Source: an uncultured Ramlibacter sp.
GTDB lineage: Bacteria; Pseudomonadota; Gammaproteobacteria; Burkholderiales; Burkholderiaceae_C
Direction: 5' to 3'
Assembly: GCF_936925435.1 (NCBI RefSeq)
Contig: NZ_CAKZHQ010000026.1
Coordinates: forward strand, 20,518 to 84,517
DNA: 64,000 nucleotides
Shown: piece after piece, positions 15,012 to 23,173 of the stretch
Layout of the letters: each line of letters begins with the position of its first letter
Position numbering within the stretch: position 1 is the first letter of the stretch
Notes under the pieces: model-generated
Told to the model about the DNA's origin: nothing
Databases searched by the model: none
Seen by the model: only the letters and a program-made list of their open reading frames with translations
Position numbers and translations under genes: made by a program

Positions 15012-17957
15012 TCATCCACCCAGAAGGCTCACGTTGCCGCCTGCAGCCGTGGTGTTGATGGTCAGCGTCTGTTCCGCGCAGAAGCGAACAAGGTAGTTGG
15101 GACCGCCGGCCTTGGGGCCGGTGCCCGACAGGCCTTCGCCGCCAAAGGGCTGGACGCCGACCACCGCACCGATGATGTTGCGATTGACGTAGACATTGCC
15201 CACATGGGCTTGTGCCGCCAGGGTCTGGGCACGGCTGTCGATGCGGGTCTGGATGCCCAGCGTGAGGCCATAGCCCAGCGCGTTGACCTGGGCGATCACG
15301 GCCTGCGGATCGCCCGACCAGCGCAGCACGTGCAGCACCGGGCCGAAGATCTCGCGGCGGATCTCGGCGATGGAGGCGAGCTCGAACATCTGCGGCGGGA
15401 TCAGGTTCTTGTCATCCCGGGTCTGACCCGCGATCCAGTCCTTGGCGCTCGCCCGCAACCGCTGCACCTCCTTGTCTATGCCCTCGAAGGCGTCTTTGTC
15501 GATCACCGGCCCGACGTCGGTGGCCAGCAGGGCCGGATCGCCGCTTGCAAGTTCCTGCGCCGCACCACGCACCATCTCGATCACGCTGTCGGCGATGCCC
15601 TCGTGCGCGCACAGCAGACGCAGCGCCGAGCAGCGCTGGCCGGCCGAGCGGAAGGCGCTTTGCACCACGGCGTCGGCCACCTGCTCTGGCAGGGCACTGG
15701 AGTCCACCAGCATGGCGTTGATGCCACCGGTCTCGGCGATCAGCGGCACGATGGGACCATCCTTGGCCGCCAGGGCGCGGTGGATGGTTTTGGCGACCTG
15801 GGTCGAGCCGGTGAAGACCACGCCGGCCACGCCCGGCTGGGCCACCAGTGCGGCGCCCACGGTCTCGCCCGGGCCATGCAGCAGCTGCAAGGCATCGGCG
15901 GGCACGCCGGCCTCGTGCAGCAGGCGCACGGCTTCCCGCGCGATGGCTGGTGTCTGTTCCGCCGGCTTGGCCAGCACCGTGTTGCCGGTGGCCAGGGCGG
16001 CGGCGACCTGGCCGGTGAAGATGGCCAGCGGAAAGTTCCAGGGGCTGATGCAGACCCAGGGGCCGCGGGCCGTCAGCCGCAGGACGTTACTTTCGCCTGT
16101 GGGACCGGGCAGAGTGAGAGGCTGCATCACGCGCTCGGCCTCGTTGGCGTAGTAGCGCAGGAAGTCCACCGCCTCGCGCAGCTCCGACACCGTGTCACCC
16201 CAGGTCTTGAAAGCCTCCTTGACCAGCAGGGCACACAGGCGCGGCGTCTGCGCCTCCATGGCATCGGCGGCGCGGCGCAGCATCGCAGCGCGTTCTTGCA
16301 CGGGTGTGGATGCCCAGGAGGGGAAGGCGGCCAGCGCACGCTGCAAGGCGGGCAGGGCCTGCGCTGCATCGTCCTCGGGCACGGTCGGCACCGCCGTCGA
16401 TGCGTGCGCGGCCAGCAGCGGCGCGCGCATGCTCTCGACCGTCAGGTCCAGGCCCCGGCTGTTGCGGCGCGCCGGACCATAGAGATCGGGCGGCAGGGGC
16501 AGCGCGGACACCGGCTCCAGCCGCAAGGGAGAAGCCAGTAGGGAGTCCATGCCCACCGATTCGTCGGCCAGCTGGTGCACGAAGGAGGAGTTGGCGCCGT
16601 TCTCCAGCAGCCTGCGCACCAGGTAGGCCAGCAGGTCGCGGTGCTGGCCCACGGGCGCATAGACACGGCAGCGCACGGCGCTGTGGGCCAGCACCTCGCG
16701 GTAGACACCTTCGCCCATGCCGTGCAGGCGTTGCAGTTCAAATGCCGCTCCAGTCCGGGATGCCATCTGCACGATGGCAGCGATGGTGCCGGCGTTGTGG
16801 GTGGCGAACTGCGGGTAGATGACATCACCGGCTTGCAGCAGGGCGTTGGCGCAGGCCAGGTAGGAGATGTCGGTGTGCTGCTTGTGCGTGAACACCGGGT
16901 AGTGCGGCAGGCCCAGCTCCTGCGCGCGCTTGATCTCAGCGTCCCAGTACGCGCCCTTGACCAGGCGGCACATCAAGCGCAGGCCCAGCCGGCGGGCGAC
17001 GGCGGCGACGTGGGCCACAAGCTCCAGCGCGCGCGTCTGGTAGGCCTGCAGCGCCAGGCCAAAGCCCGGCCACAGCGGAAACTCCCGCGCCACGCGCACG
17101 GCCAGGGCCTCGAAGACATCCAGCGAGAGCTCGAGCCGGTCGACCTCCTCGGCGTCGATGGTGAGGTTGATGTTGGCGCGGGCCGCCAGCGCGCACAGCG
17201 TCCAGGCGCGCGGCACCAGTTCGGCCAGCACCCGTTCACGCTGGCCATCCTCGTAGCGCGGATGGAGCGCGCTCAATTTGATGGAAATCCCGTCGTTCTC
17301 GGCTGTAGCTCCCGTCAAATGGACTTGAGATGCTATGGATTCAATAGCGTTCTGGTAGCTGGCCAGGTAGCGCAGCGCATCCGCGTCGGTGCGCGCTCCT
17401 TCGCCCAGCATGTCGTAAGAGAAGCTCAATCGGGCTTGGTTGCGGCGTGCGCCCCCGGCCTCGTCCATGGCTTCGTTGATGTCCTGCCCCAGCACGAACT
17501 GGCGGCCCAGCAGCTGTACGGCACGCAAGGTCGCGGCAACGACGGTGCGCGCGCCCAGGCGGGCGAACAGGCCCGGCGTCTGTTCGGCCTCTGGCAGGAA
17601 TTTTTTCGACAGGCCGATGGCGGCATTCGACAAACGGGCCAGGGCACCGTCGGCGGCGCCGCCGAAGTCGGCGCGTCCCAGTTGGTCCGCGGTCAGGGCA
17701 ATGGCGGTGTCGGCATCGGGCACGCGCAGCAAGGCCTCGGCCAGGCGCATCAGGGCCAGGCCTTCGTTGCTGGAGATGGGGTATTCCTTGAGCAGGCTTT
17801 CCATGGCCCAGAAGGGCGGCGGCTTGTCGCGAACGGCCTGGACCCAGGGCGCGGCATCGCGCGCAGCGGCGTCCCAGGACAGGGCATTGGAGAGGGAGGC
17901 GAGCCTGTGCCGGACGACATCGGTCTCGGCGCGGTAGGGGAAGGGAAGATGGGGCAT
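15012..17957 (-). CDS. putA: Bifunctional proline dehydrogenase / P5C dehydrogenase (PutA)
   Basis: A 981-residue protein. The proline dehydrogenase half has KLSALHPRYE, RLVKGAYWDAEIKRAQ, FTHKQHTDISY and ELQRLHGMGEGVY around the FAD barrel. The aldehyde dehydrogenase half has PWNFPLAIFTGQ, catalytic-region ETGG and FRSAGQRCSALR with the nucleophilic cysteine. It oxidises proline to glutamate. There is no N-terminal ribbon-helix-helix domain, so unlike E. coli PutA it should not repress itself; a divergent Lrp-type gene is the likely regulator. Two stretches, about residues 204-219 and 837-850, are encoded by copies of dispersed repeats also found elsewhere in this window. Confidence 0.95.
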   Translation of the reverse strand: MPHLPFPYRAETDVVRHRLASLSNALSWDAAARDAAPWVQAVRDKPPPFWAMESLLKEYPISSNEGLALMRLAEALLRVPDADTAIALTADQLGRADFGGAADGALARLSNAAIGLSKKFLPEAEQTPGLFARLGARTVVAATLRAVQLLGRQFVLGQDINEAMDEAGGARRNQARLSFSYDMLGEGARTDADALRYLASYQNAIESIASQVHLTGATAENDGISIKLSALHPRYEDGQRERVLAELVPRAWTLCALAARANINLTIDAEEVDRLELSLDVFEALAVRVAREFPLWPGFGLALQAYQTRALELVAHVAAVARRLGLRLMCRLVKGAYWDAEIKRAQELGLPHYPVFTHKQHTDISYLACANALLQAGDVIYPQFATHNAGTIAAIVQMASRTGAAFELQRLHGMGEGVYREVLAHSAVRCRVYAPVGQHRDLLAYLVRRLLENGANSSFVHQLADESVGMDSLLASPLRLEPVSALPLPPDLYGPARRNSRGLDLTVESMRAPLLAAHASTAVPTVPEDDAAQALPALQRALAAFPSWASTPVQERAAMLRRAADAMEAQTPRLCALLVKEAFKTWGDTVSELREAVDFLRYYANEAERVMQPLTLPGPTGESNVLRLTARGPWVCISPWNFPLAIFTGQVAAALATGNTVLAKPAEQTPAIAREAVRLLHEAGVPADALQLLHGPGETVGAALVAQPGVAGVVFTGSTQVAKTIHRALAAKDGPIVPLIAETGGINAMLVDSSALPEQVADAVVQSAFRSAGQRCSALRLLCAHEGIADSVIEMVRGAAQELASGDPALLATDVGPVIDKDAFEGIDKEVQRLRASAKDWIAGQTRDDKNLIPPQMFELASIAEIRREIFGPVLHVLRWSGDPQAVIAQVNALGYGLTLGIQTRIDSRAQTLAAQAHVGNVYVNRNIIGAVVGVQPFGGEGLSGTGPKAGGPNYLVRFCAEQTLTINTTAAGGNVSLLGG
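15409..15440 (-). repeat. Dispersed repeat (IPGLTRDP/WIAGQARND type) inside putA
   Basis: The minus-strand sequence TGGATCGCGGGTCAGACCCG followed by GGATGAC matches the right half of the twin-palindrome at 44200-44250 (TGGATTGCGGGTCAGGCCCG, then CAATGAC) with only a few differences, and is read in the same frame (WIAGQTRDDK versus WIAGQARNDK). Confidence 0.75.
17301..17347 (-). repeat. Dispersed palindromic repeat inside the proline dehydrogenase domain of putA
   Basis: On the minus strand it begins with the palindrome GCTATTGAATCCATAGC, followed by TCTCAAG, CC, TTGACGGG and GCT-CAGCC blocks. These blocks are shared in order with 35334-35381 (inside dsbD) and, less well, with 47904-47952. 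Confidence 0.75.
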
Positions 17958-18029
17958 GGCGTGATGCTCGCTTGATCCATGCTGAATAAAGCTCTAAATT
18001 CCGGAAATCTACAGAGCAAATCACTAGCG
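17958..18029. promoter_or_regulatory. Divergent putA/lrp control region
   Basis: This 72-bp gap holds the outward promoters of putA and its Lrp-type regulator. It is AT-rich relative to its surroundings and contains a palindrome centred on AAATTCCGGAAAT (near 17996-18008), a plausible Lrp/AsnC binding site. A TAAATT -10-like element lies there too. No hexamer pair is convincing enough to fix either promoter. Confidence 0.45.
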
Positions 18030-18509
18030 ATGACCGAAGAAATTGCCGATCTGGATCGCATCGACCTGAAAATCCTGAATGTCCTGCAGCACGATGGCCG
18101 CCTGTCCAACCTCAAGCTGGCTGAGGCCGTGGCCCTGTCGCCGACGGCCGTGCTGGCCCGGGTGCAGCGCCTGACCCGCGACGGCTACATCCTGGGCTAC
18201 GAGGCACGGCTCAATCCGCTCAAGCTGGGCGGCGCCATGCTGGTGTTTGTCGAGGTGCTGCTGGACCGCACCACGCCCAATGTCTTCGAGGCCTTCAAGG
18301 CCGCGGTCCAGGTGCACAACGAGATCATGGAGTGCCACATGGTGGCCGGCGGCTTCGATTACCTGCTCAAGACCCGCATGGCCGACATGCAGGCCTACCG
18401 CGACTTTGCCGGCACCGTGCTGTGGCAGCTGCCCGGCGTGCGCGAGACCCGCACCTATGCCGTGATGGAGGAGGTCAAGAACACGACGCGGCTGGCATTG
18501 GGCGTTTGA
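18030..18509 (+). CDS. Lrp/AsnC-family regulator, probable activator of putA
   Basis: A 159-residue protein, the normal Lrp length, from ATG at 18030; an ATG at 17979 would add 17 unconserved residues. The N-terminal helix-turn-helix reads [37 protein letters not shown], followed by [12 protein letters not shown] and the RAM ligand domain with FDYLLKTR and YRDF. Divergent transcription from a PutA lacking its own DNA-binding domain matches PutR/BkdR-type arrangements in which the Lrp protein activates proline oxidation in response to amino acids. Confidence 0.9.
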   Translation: MTEEIADLDRIDLKILNVLQHDGRLSNLKLAEAVALSPTAVLARVQRLTRDGYILGYEARLNPLKLGGAMLVFVEVLLDRTTPNVFEAFKAAVQVHNEIMECHMVAGGFDYLLKTRMADMQAYRDFAGTVLWQLPGVRETRTYAVMEEVKNTTRLALGV

Positions 18510-18522
18510 GCGCACAGATGCG

Positions 18523-18583
18523 GGCAGGGCCCGATGCCGCCGGCACAGGCTGCCGTTAGCATCGGGCCCTGCCTTTTTCTTTG
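18523..18583 (+). terminator. Strong rho-independent terminator directly upstream of glpK
   Basis: A perfect 15-bp stem, GGCAGGGCCCGATGC (18523-18537) with GCATCGGGCCCTGCC (18559-18573), a 21-nt loop, then TTTTTCTTTG. It terminates the Lrp gene but ends only about 12 bases before the glpK ATG. Confidence 0.85.
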
Positions 18584-18594
18584 CCACGGCCCGC

Positions 18595-20088
18595 ATGACC
18601 TACCTTCTCGCGCTCGACCAGGGGACCTCCAGCTCACGCAGCATCGTCTTCGATCCGCAAGGCCGCATCGTCGCCCTGGCCCAGCAGGAACTGCCGCAGA
18701 TCTATCCCCAGCCGGGCTGGGTCGAGCACGACCCGATGGAGATCTGGCGCACCCAGCTGGCGACGGCGCGCGAGGCCCTGGCCAAGGCGAACCTCAAGGC
18801 CGGCGACATCAAGGCGCTGGGCATCACCAACCAGCGCGAGACCACCGTGCTGTGGAACCGCAAGACCGGCAAGCCGCTGCACCACGCCATCGTCTGGCAA
18901 GACAGGCGGGCTGAGCCCACCTGCGCCCAATTGCGCGAGGCTGGCCATGCCGGCCTGATCCAGGCCCGTACCGGCCTGCTGATCGACGCCTACTTCTCCG
19001 GCACCAAGCTCAAGTGGCTGCTGGACAAGGTGCCTGGTGCCCGCGCGCAGGCGCTGGCCGGCGAGCTGGCTTTCGGCACGGTGGACAGCTGGCTGCTGTG
19101 GCAACTGACCGGCGGCGCCCTGCATGCCACCGACGTCAGCAATGCTTCGCGCACCATGCTGTTCAACGTGCACAAGAACGACTGGGACCCCGAGCTGCTG
19201 GCGCTGCTGGACATCCCCATGGCCTTGATGCCCAAGGTGCTGCCGTCGAGTGCCTCCTACGGCCAGACCGCAGCGGGCCTGCTGGGCGGCGCCATCGCCA
19301 TCGGCGGCGTGGCCGGCGACCAGCAAAGCGCGCTGTTTGGCCAGGCCTGCTTCAAGGCCGGCATGGCCAAGAACACTTACGGCACGGGCTGCTTCATGCT
19401 GATGCACACCGGCACGCAGTTCCAGACCTCGGCCAACGGCTTGCTGACCACCAGCGCCGCCCAGGTCTCGGCCCAGCCCGAGTTCGCCACCGAAGGCAGC
19501 GTCTTTGTCGGCGGCGCGGTGGTGCAGTGGCTGCGCGACGGCCTGCATGCGATCAAGGGCAGCGCCGAAGTGCAGTCGCTGGCGCAAAGCGTGCCTGACT
19601 CAGGCGGCGTGATGATGGTGCCGGCCTTCACGGGCCTGGGCGCGCCCTACTGGAAGCCGCAGGCGCGCGGCACCATCACCGGCCTGACGCGCGGCACCAC
19701 GGTGGCCCACATCGCCCGCGCTGCGCTGGAGAGCATCGCTTACCAGAGCGCCGCCCTGCTGCTGGCCATGAGCCGCGACGCCGTGGCGGCGGGCGGCGCG
19801 CCGGTGGCTGAACTGCGGGTCGATGGCGGGGCATGCGTGAACGACCTGCTCATGCAGTTCCAGGCCGACCTGCTGGGCATCCCGGTGGTGCGGCCTGCCG
19901 TCACCGAAACCACGGCGCTGGGCGCGGCCTACCTGGCCGGCTTGTCAGCGGGCGTGTATGCCGGCACCGACGATCTGGCGGGGCTGTGGCAGGCCGAGCG
20001 CCGCTTCGTGCCCACGCTGGACCCGGCCCGTGCCGCGGTGCTGATGCAGCAATGGGAGCACGCCGTGCGCCAGGCCACCCTGGACTGA
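18595..20088 (+). CDS. glpK: Glycerol kinase
   Basis: A 497-residue protein, full length for the family. The N-terminal phosphate-binding motif [16 protein letters not shown] is followed by [45 protein letters not shown] and the C-terminal [18 protein letters not shown] with [13 protein letters not shown]. It phosphorylates glycerol to glycerol-3-phosphate in the cytosol. No glpF, glpD or glpR lies nearby. There is no clear Shine-Dalgarno, and a strong terminator lies immediately upstream, so its expression signal is unclear. A DUF3617 gene follows 20 bp downstream. Confidence 0.95.
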   Translation: MTYLLALDQGTSSSRSIVFDPQGRIVALAQQELPQIYPQPGWVEHDPMEIWRTQLATAREALAKANLKAGDIKALGITNQRETTVLWNRKTGKPLHHAIVWQDRRAEPTCAQLREAGHAGLIQARTGLLIDAYFSGTKLKWLLDKVPGARAQALAGELAFGTVDSWLLWQLTGGALHATDVSNASRTMLFNVHKNDWDPELLALLDIPMALMPKVLPSSASYGQTAAGLLGGAIAIGGVAGDQQSALFGQACFKAGMAKNTYGTGCFMLMHTGTQFQTSANGLLTTSAAQVSAQPEFATEGSVFVGGAVVQWLRDGLHAIKGSAEVQSLAQSVPDSGGVMMVPAFTGLGAPYWKPQARGTITGLTRGTTVAHIARAALESIAYQSAALLLAMSRDAVAAGGAPVAELRVDGGACVNDLLMQFQADLLGIPVVRPAVTETTALGAAYLAGLSAGVYAGTDDLAGLWQAERRFVPTLDPARAAVLMQQWEHAVRQATLD

Positions 20089-20108
20089 TTTTTTCCAAGG
20101 AGCGATCC

Positions 20109-20669
20109 ATGACCATGTACCGCCTGATTGCCGCTCTCGCGGCCCTGCTGTGCCTGCCCGCCGCGGCCCAGAACCTCAAGCCCGGCCTGTGGGAGCTGAG
20201 CAACAAGATGCAAAGCAGCAATCCGCAGATGGAGCAGGCCATGACGCAGATGAAGCAGCAGATGGCATCGATGTCGCCGGCCCAGCGCAAGCAGATGGAA
20301 GAGATGCTGGCCAAGCAGGGCATGCAAATGGGCAGCGCCGGGCCCGGTGCCATGAGCGTCAAGGTCTGCATGACCAAGGAGATGCTCGAACGCAACGGCG
20401 TGCCGGCCCAGCAGCAAGGCAGCTGCAAGACCACGGCCCATCCGCGTGTGGGCAACACCCAGAAAATCAGCTTCAGCTGCACTGACCCGCAGGCCAGTGG
20501 CGAAGGTCTCTACACCTTCACCAGTCCCGAGGCCTACAGCGGCCGCACGGTGATGACCAGCACCCGCCAGGGCAAGGCAGAGACCATCACCATGGACGGC
20601 GCCGGCAAGTGGCTGTCGGCCGACTGCGGTGCCATCCAGCCCGTGCAGCCGGCTGCAACAAAAAAGTAA
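20109..20669 (+). CDS. DUF3617 family exported protein
   Basis: A 186-residue protein with AAGGAGCG before its ATG. A signal peptide ends at PAAA-QN, followed at once by LKPGLWELSNKMQ, the DUF3617 hallmark. A Met/Gln-rich helix (residues 35-75) comes next, then VKVCMTKEMLERNG with paired cysteines and HPRVGNTQKISFSCTDPQASGEG. Function is unknown; probably periplasmic. It may be co-transcribed with glpK, from which it is 20 bp away, but no functional tie is evident. Confidence 0.85.
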   Translation: MTMYRLIAALAALLCLPAAAQNLKPGLWELSNKMQSSNPQMEQAMTQMKQQMASMSPAQRKQMEEMLAKQGMQMGSAGPGAMSVKVCMTKEMLERNGVPAQQQGSCKTTAHPRVGNTQKISFSCTDPQASGEGLYTFTSPEAYSGRTVMTSTRQGKAETITMDGAGKWLSADCGAIQPVQPAATKK

Positions 20670-20680
20670 CAAATTGATCT

Positions 20681-20704
20681 CAGGGTGCCGACTTCGGCGC
20701 CCTG
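20681..20704. terminator. Hairpin between convergent DUF3617 gene and yggS
   Basis: CAGGGTGCCG and CGGCGCCCTG pair over 10 positions with one G-T wobble and an ACTT loop. There is no T-run on either side, so termination is plausible but unproven. Confidence 0.45.
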
Positions 20705-20717
20705 GCCTGGGGGCCGC

Positions 20718-21410
20718 CTAGCGGGCGCGGCTGCCGAAGATCGCCGAGCCCACGCGCACCATGGTGCTGCCTGCCCGCACCGCGGCCTCCAGGTCGGCCG
20801 ACATGCCGATCGACAAGGTGTCCAGCGGCTGCGCCAGCAGGCCCGAGCGGTTGATCTGGTCGAACAGGGCGCGGCTGGCCCGGTGGACGGCCAGGGCCTC
20901 GTCGGCGCTGGCCGGTTCGGGGATGGCCATCAGGCCGCGCAGCTGCAGGCGGGGCAGGGCAGCGACCTGCTGGGCCAGCGCCGCCGCCTCTTGCGGCACA
21001 ACGCCGGCCTTGTTGGCGCCGCCGTCGATGTTGACCTGGATGCACACCTGCAGCGGCGCAAGCGCGGGCGGCCGCTGGTCCGACAGGCGCTGGGCGGTCT
21101 TGAGCCTGTCCACGGTATGGACCCAATCGAAATGCGTGGCCACCAGGCGCGTCTTGTTGCTTTGCACCGGGCCGATGCAATGCCATTGCAGCGGCAGGTC
21201 GGCCAGCAGCGCCATCTTTTCGACCGCTTCCTGGATGTAGTTTTCGCCGAAGGCCGCCTGGCCCGCGGCATGGGCTTCGCGCACCGCTTGCGGGCCAAAG
21301 GTCTTGGACACCGCCAGCAGCGTGACTTCGTTCACCCGGCGTTGCGCATGTGCACAGGCTGCGGCGATCCGCTGGTGCACGTCCTGGAGGTTGGTGCCAA
21401 TCGTGGTCAT
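20718..21410 (-). CDS. YggS/PROSC-family PLP homeostasis protein
   Basis: A 230-residue protein starting MTTIGTNLQDVHQRI. LLAVSKTFGPQAVREAH contains the PLP-binding lysine at residue 36; FGENYIQEAVEK, WHCIGPVQSNKTR, GLMAIPEP and the C-terminal LSIGMSADLEAAVRAGSTMV (phosphate-binding) are family signatures. These fold-type III proteins bind pyridoxal phosphate without known catalysis and buffer free PLP and amino-acid pools. It is divergent from pilT with only 40 bp between starts; the same yggS/pilT pairing occurs in other Proteobacteria. Confidence 0.93.
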   Translation of the reverse strand: MTTIGTNLQDVHQRIAAACAHAQRRVNEVTLLAVSKTFGPQAVREAHAAGQAAFGENYIQEAVEKMALLADLPLQWHCIGPVQSNKTRLVATHFDWVHTVDRLKTAQRLSDQRPPALAPLQVCIQVNIDGGANKAGVVPQEAAALAQQVAALPRLQLRGLMAIPEPASADEALAVHRASRALFDQINRSGLLAQPLDTLSIGMSADLEAAVRAGSTMVRVGSAIFGSRAR

Positions 21411-21413
21411 AAT
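21384..21413 (+). promoter_or_regulatory. Possible pilT promoter
   Basis: CTGGAG, an 18-bp spacer and CATAAT lie 38 bp upstream of the pilT start, overlapping the first codons of yggS. The -35 match is weak. Confidence 0.35.
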
Positions 21414-21450
21414 GAGCCGGCCACTTGGAGCAAGACAAAAAGAGGGAACT

Positions 21451-22494
21451 GTGGATATTACCCAGCTGCTGGCATTTAGCGTCAAGAACAAGGCCTCCGA
21501 CCTGCACCTGTCGGCCGGCCTGCCGCCGATGATCCGCGTGCACGGCGACGTGCGACGCATCAATGTCGATGCGCTGGACCACAAGCAGGTCCACGCCATG
21601 GTGTACGACATCATGAACGACACCCAGCGCAAGAACTACGAAGAGTTCCTGGAAGTGGACTTCTCGTTCGAGATCGAAGGCCTGGCGCGCTTCCGGGTCA
21701 ACGCCTTCAACCAGCAGCGCGGCGCCGGCGCGGTCTTCCGGACCATCCCCTCCAAGATCCTGACGCTAGAGCAGCTCAACGCGCCCAAGATCTTCGGCGA
21801 CCTGGCCCTCAAGCCGCGCGGCATGGTGCTGGTGACCGGCCCGACCGGCTCGGGCAAGTCGACCACGCTGGCGGCGATGGTCAACTTCCTGAACGAAACC
21901 GAGTACGGCCACATCCTGACGGTGGAAGACCCGATCGAGTTCGTCCACGAGTCCAAGAAGTGCCTGATCAACCAGCGCGAGGTTGGCAACATGACGCTGT
22001 CGTTCGCGGCGGCCCTGAAGTCCGCGCTGCGCGAAGACCCGGACGCCATCCTGGTGGGCGAAATGCGCGACCTGGAAACCATCCGCCTGGCCATGACGGC
22101 GGCGGAAACCGGCCACCTGGTGTTCGGCACGCTGCACACCTCGTCGGCGGCCAAGACCATCGACCGCATCATCGACGTCTTCCCGGCCGACGAAAAAGAA
22201 ATGGTCCGCGCCATGCTGTCGGAGTCGCTGCAGGCGGTGATCTCGCAGACCCTGTGCAAGACCAAGGACGGCACCGGCCGCATCGCCGCGCACGAGATCA
22301 TGCTGGGCACCAGCGCCATCCGCAACCTGATCCGCGAGGCCAAGGTGGCGCAGATGTACTCGGCCATCCAGACTGGCAACAGCTTCGGCATGCAGACCCT
22401 TGACCAGAACCTGTCGGACCTGGTCAAGCGCAACATGATCAGCCCGGCCGAAGCGCGCTCCAAGGCCAAGATTCCCGAAAACTTCCCCGGCTAG
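21451..22494 (+). CDS. pilT: Type IV pilus retraction ATPase PilT
   Basis: A 347-residue protein from a GTG start preceded by AGAGGGAA; the first residues MDITQLLAFSVKNKASDLHL are the standard PilT start. Walker A is GPTGSGKSTT (near residue 130); Walker B is AILVGEMRD; His boxes include GHLVFGTLHTSSAAKTIDR; and the C-terminal AIRNLIRE motif needed for retraction is intact. It depolymerises type IV pili for twitching. First of a pilT / nucleotide-binding / pilU operon. Pilin and assembly genes are elsewhere. Confidence 0.97.
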   Translation: MDITQLLAFSVKNKASDLHLSAGLPPMIRVHGDVRRINVDALDHKQVHAMVYDIMNDTQRKNYEEFLEVDFSFEIEGLARFRVNAFNQQRGAGAVFRTIPSKILTLEQLNAPKIFGDLALKPRGMVLVTGPTGSGKSTTLAAMVNFLNETEYGHILTVEDPIEFVHESKKCLINQREVGNMTLSFAAALKSALREDPDAILVGEMRDLETIRLAMTAAETGHLVFGTLHTSSAAKTIDRIIDVFPADEKEMVRAMLSESLQAVISQTLCKTKDGTGRIAAHEIMLGTSAIRNLIREAKVAQMYSAIQTGNSFGMQTLDQNLSDLVKRNMISPAEARSKAKIPENFPG

Positions 22495-22502
22495 GACTCC
22501 GC

Positions 22503-23132
22503 ATGAAAGGCGTACTGGATCTTCTGAGGCGCAAGCCCCACGCGGAGACCCCCGACACCCCCGACTCGCAGCTGTTCACGACGGCCTTTGCCGATCAGGG
22601 CGTCGACCTCTCGATGCTGGTTCCCTGGGAGGCGCGGGCCAACGAGATCGGCGCCAAGCGCGTCCCAGCCGCGCGCGGCGTCAAGCAGCTGCAGCAGCTG
22701 TGGGCCAAGGACAAGTACATGAGCCGGCTCGACCCGGCGGCGATCCAGCGGCTGGAGAAGTTCGTCGATTTCGCCCACGTGGAGGCCGACCGCGACATCA
22801 TCCGCCAGGACGAGTACGGCAACTTCATGATCGTGTTGCTGACCGGCACCATCGCGGTGGACCGGGTCCAGCCCTGGGGCGAGAAGATGCGCCTGACCGA
22901 GGCGCGGCCCGGTGACATCCTGGGCGAGATGTCGCTGCTCGACAGCGGCAAGCGCTTCTCGCTGTGCGTCAGCCTGACGGAGTGCGAGATTGCGGTGCTC
23001 AGCGCCGAGGCGATGGACCAGATGATGGCTGCCGAGCCGCAGCTCGCTGCGGGGCTGGTGGCCCTGTTGGCGCGCAAGCTGTCGATGCGGCTGCGGGTGG
23101 TCGGCGCCCGCCTGTCGGACCGGCAGGACTGA
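22503..23132 (+). CDS. Cyclic-nucleotide-binding-domain protein between pilT and pilU
   Basis: A 209-residue protein starting 9 bp after pilT. After a ~75-residue leader of no known type, residues ~80-190 form a cNMP-binding fold: EADRDIIRQDEYGNFMIVLLTGTIAV, EARPGDILGEMSLLDSGKRFS (the phosphate-binding cassette PGDILGEMSLL...R) and CEIAVLSAEAMDQMM. No helix-turn-helix follows, so it is not a Crp-type regulator. Its position between the two retraction ATPases suggests second-messenger control of pilus retraction; that is inference. Confidence 0.85.
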   Translation: MKGVLDLLRRKPHAETPDTPDSQLFTTAFADQGVDLSMLVPWEARANEIGAKRVPAARGVKQLQQLWAKDKYMSRLDPAAIQRLEKFVDFAHVEADRDIIRQDEYGNFMIVLLTGTIAVDRVQPWGEKMRLTEARPGDILGEMSLLDSGKRFSLCVSLTECEIAVLSAEAMDQMMAAEPQLAAGLVALLARKLSMRLRVVGARLSDRQD

Positions 23133-23173
23133 GACGACAATAGCAGCAGACGCAAAAGCGAAGGACGGGTGCC

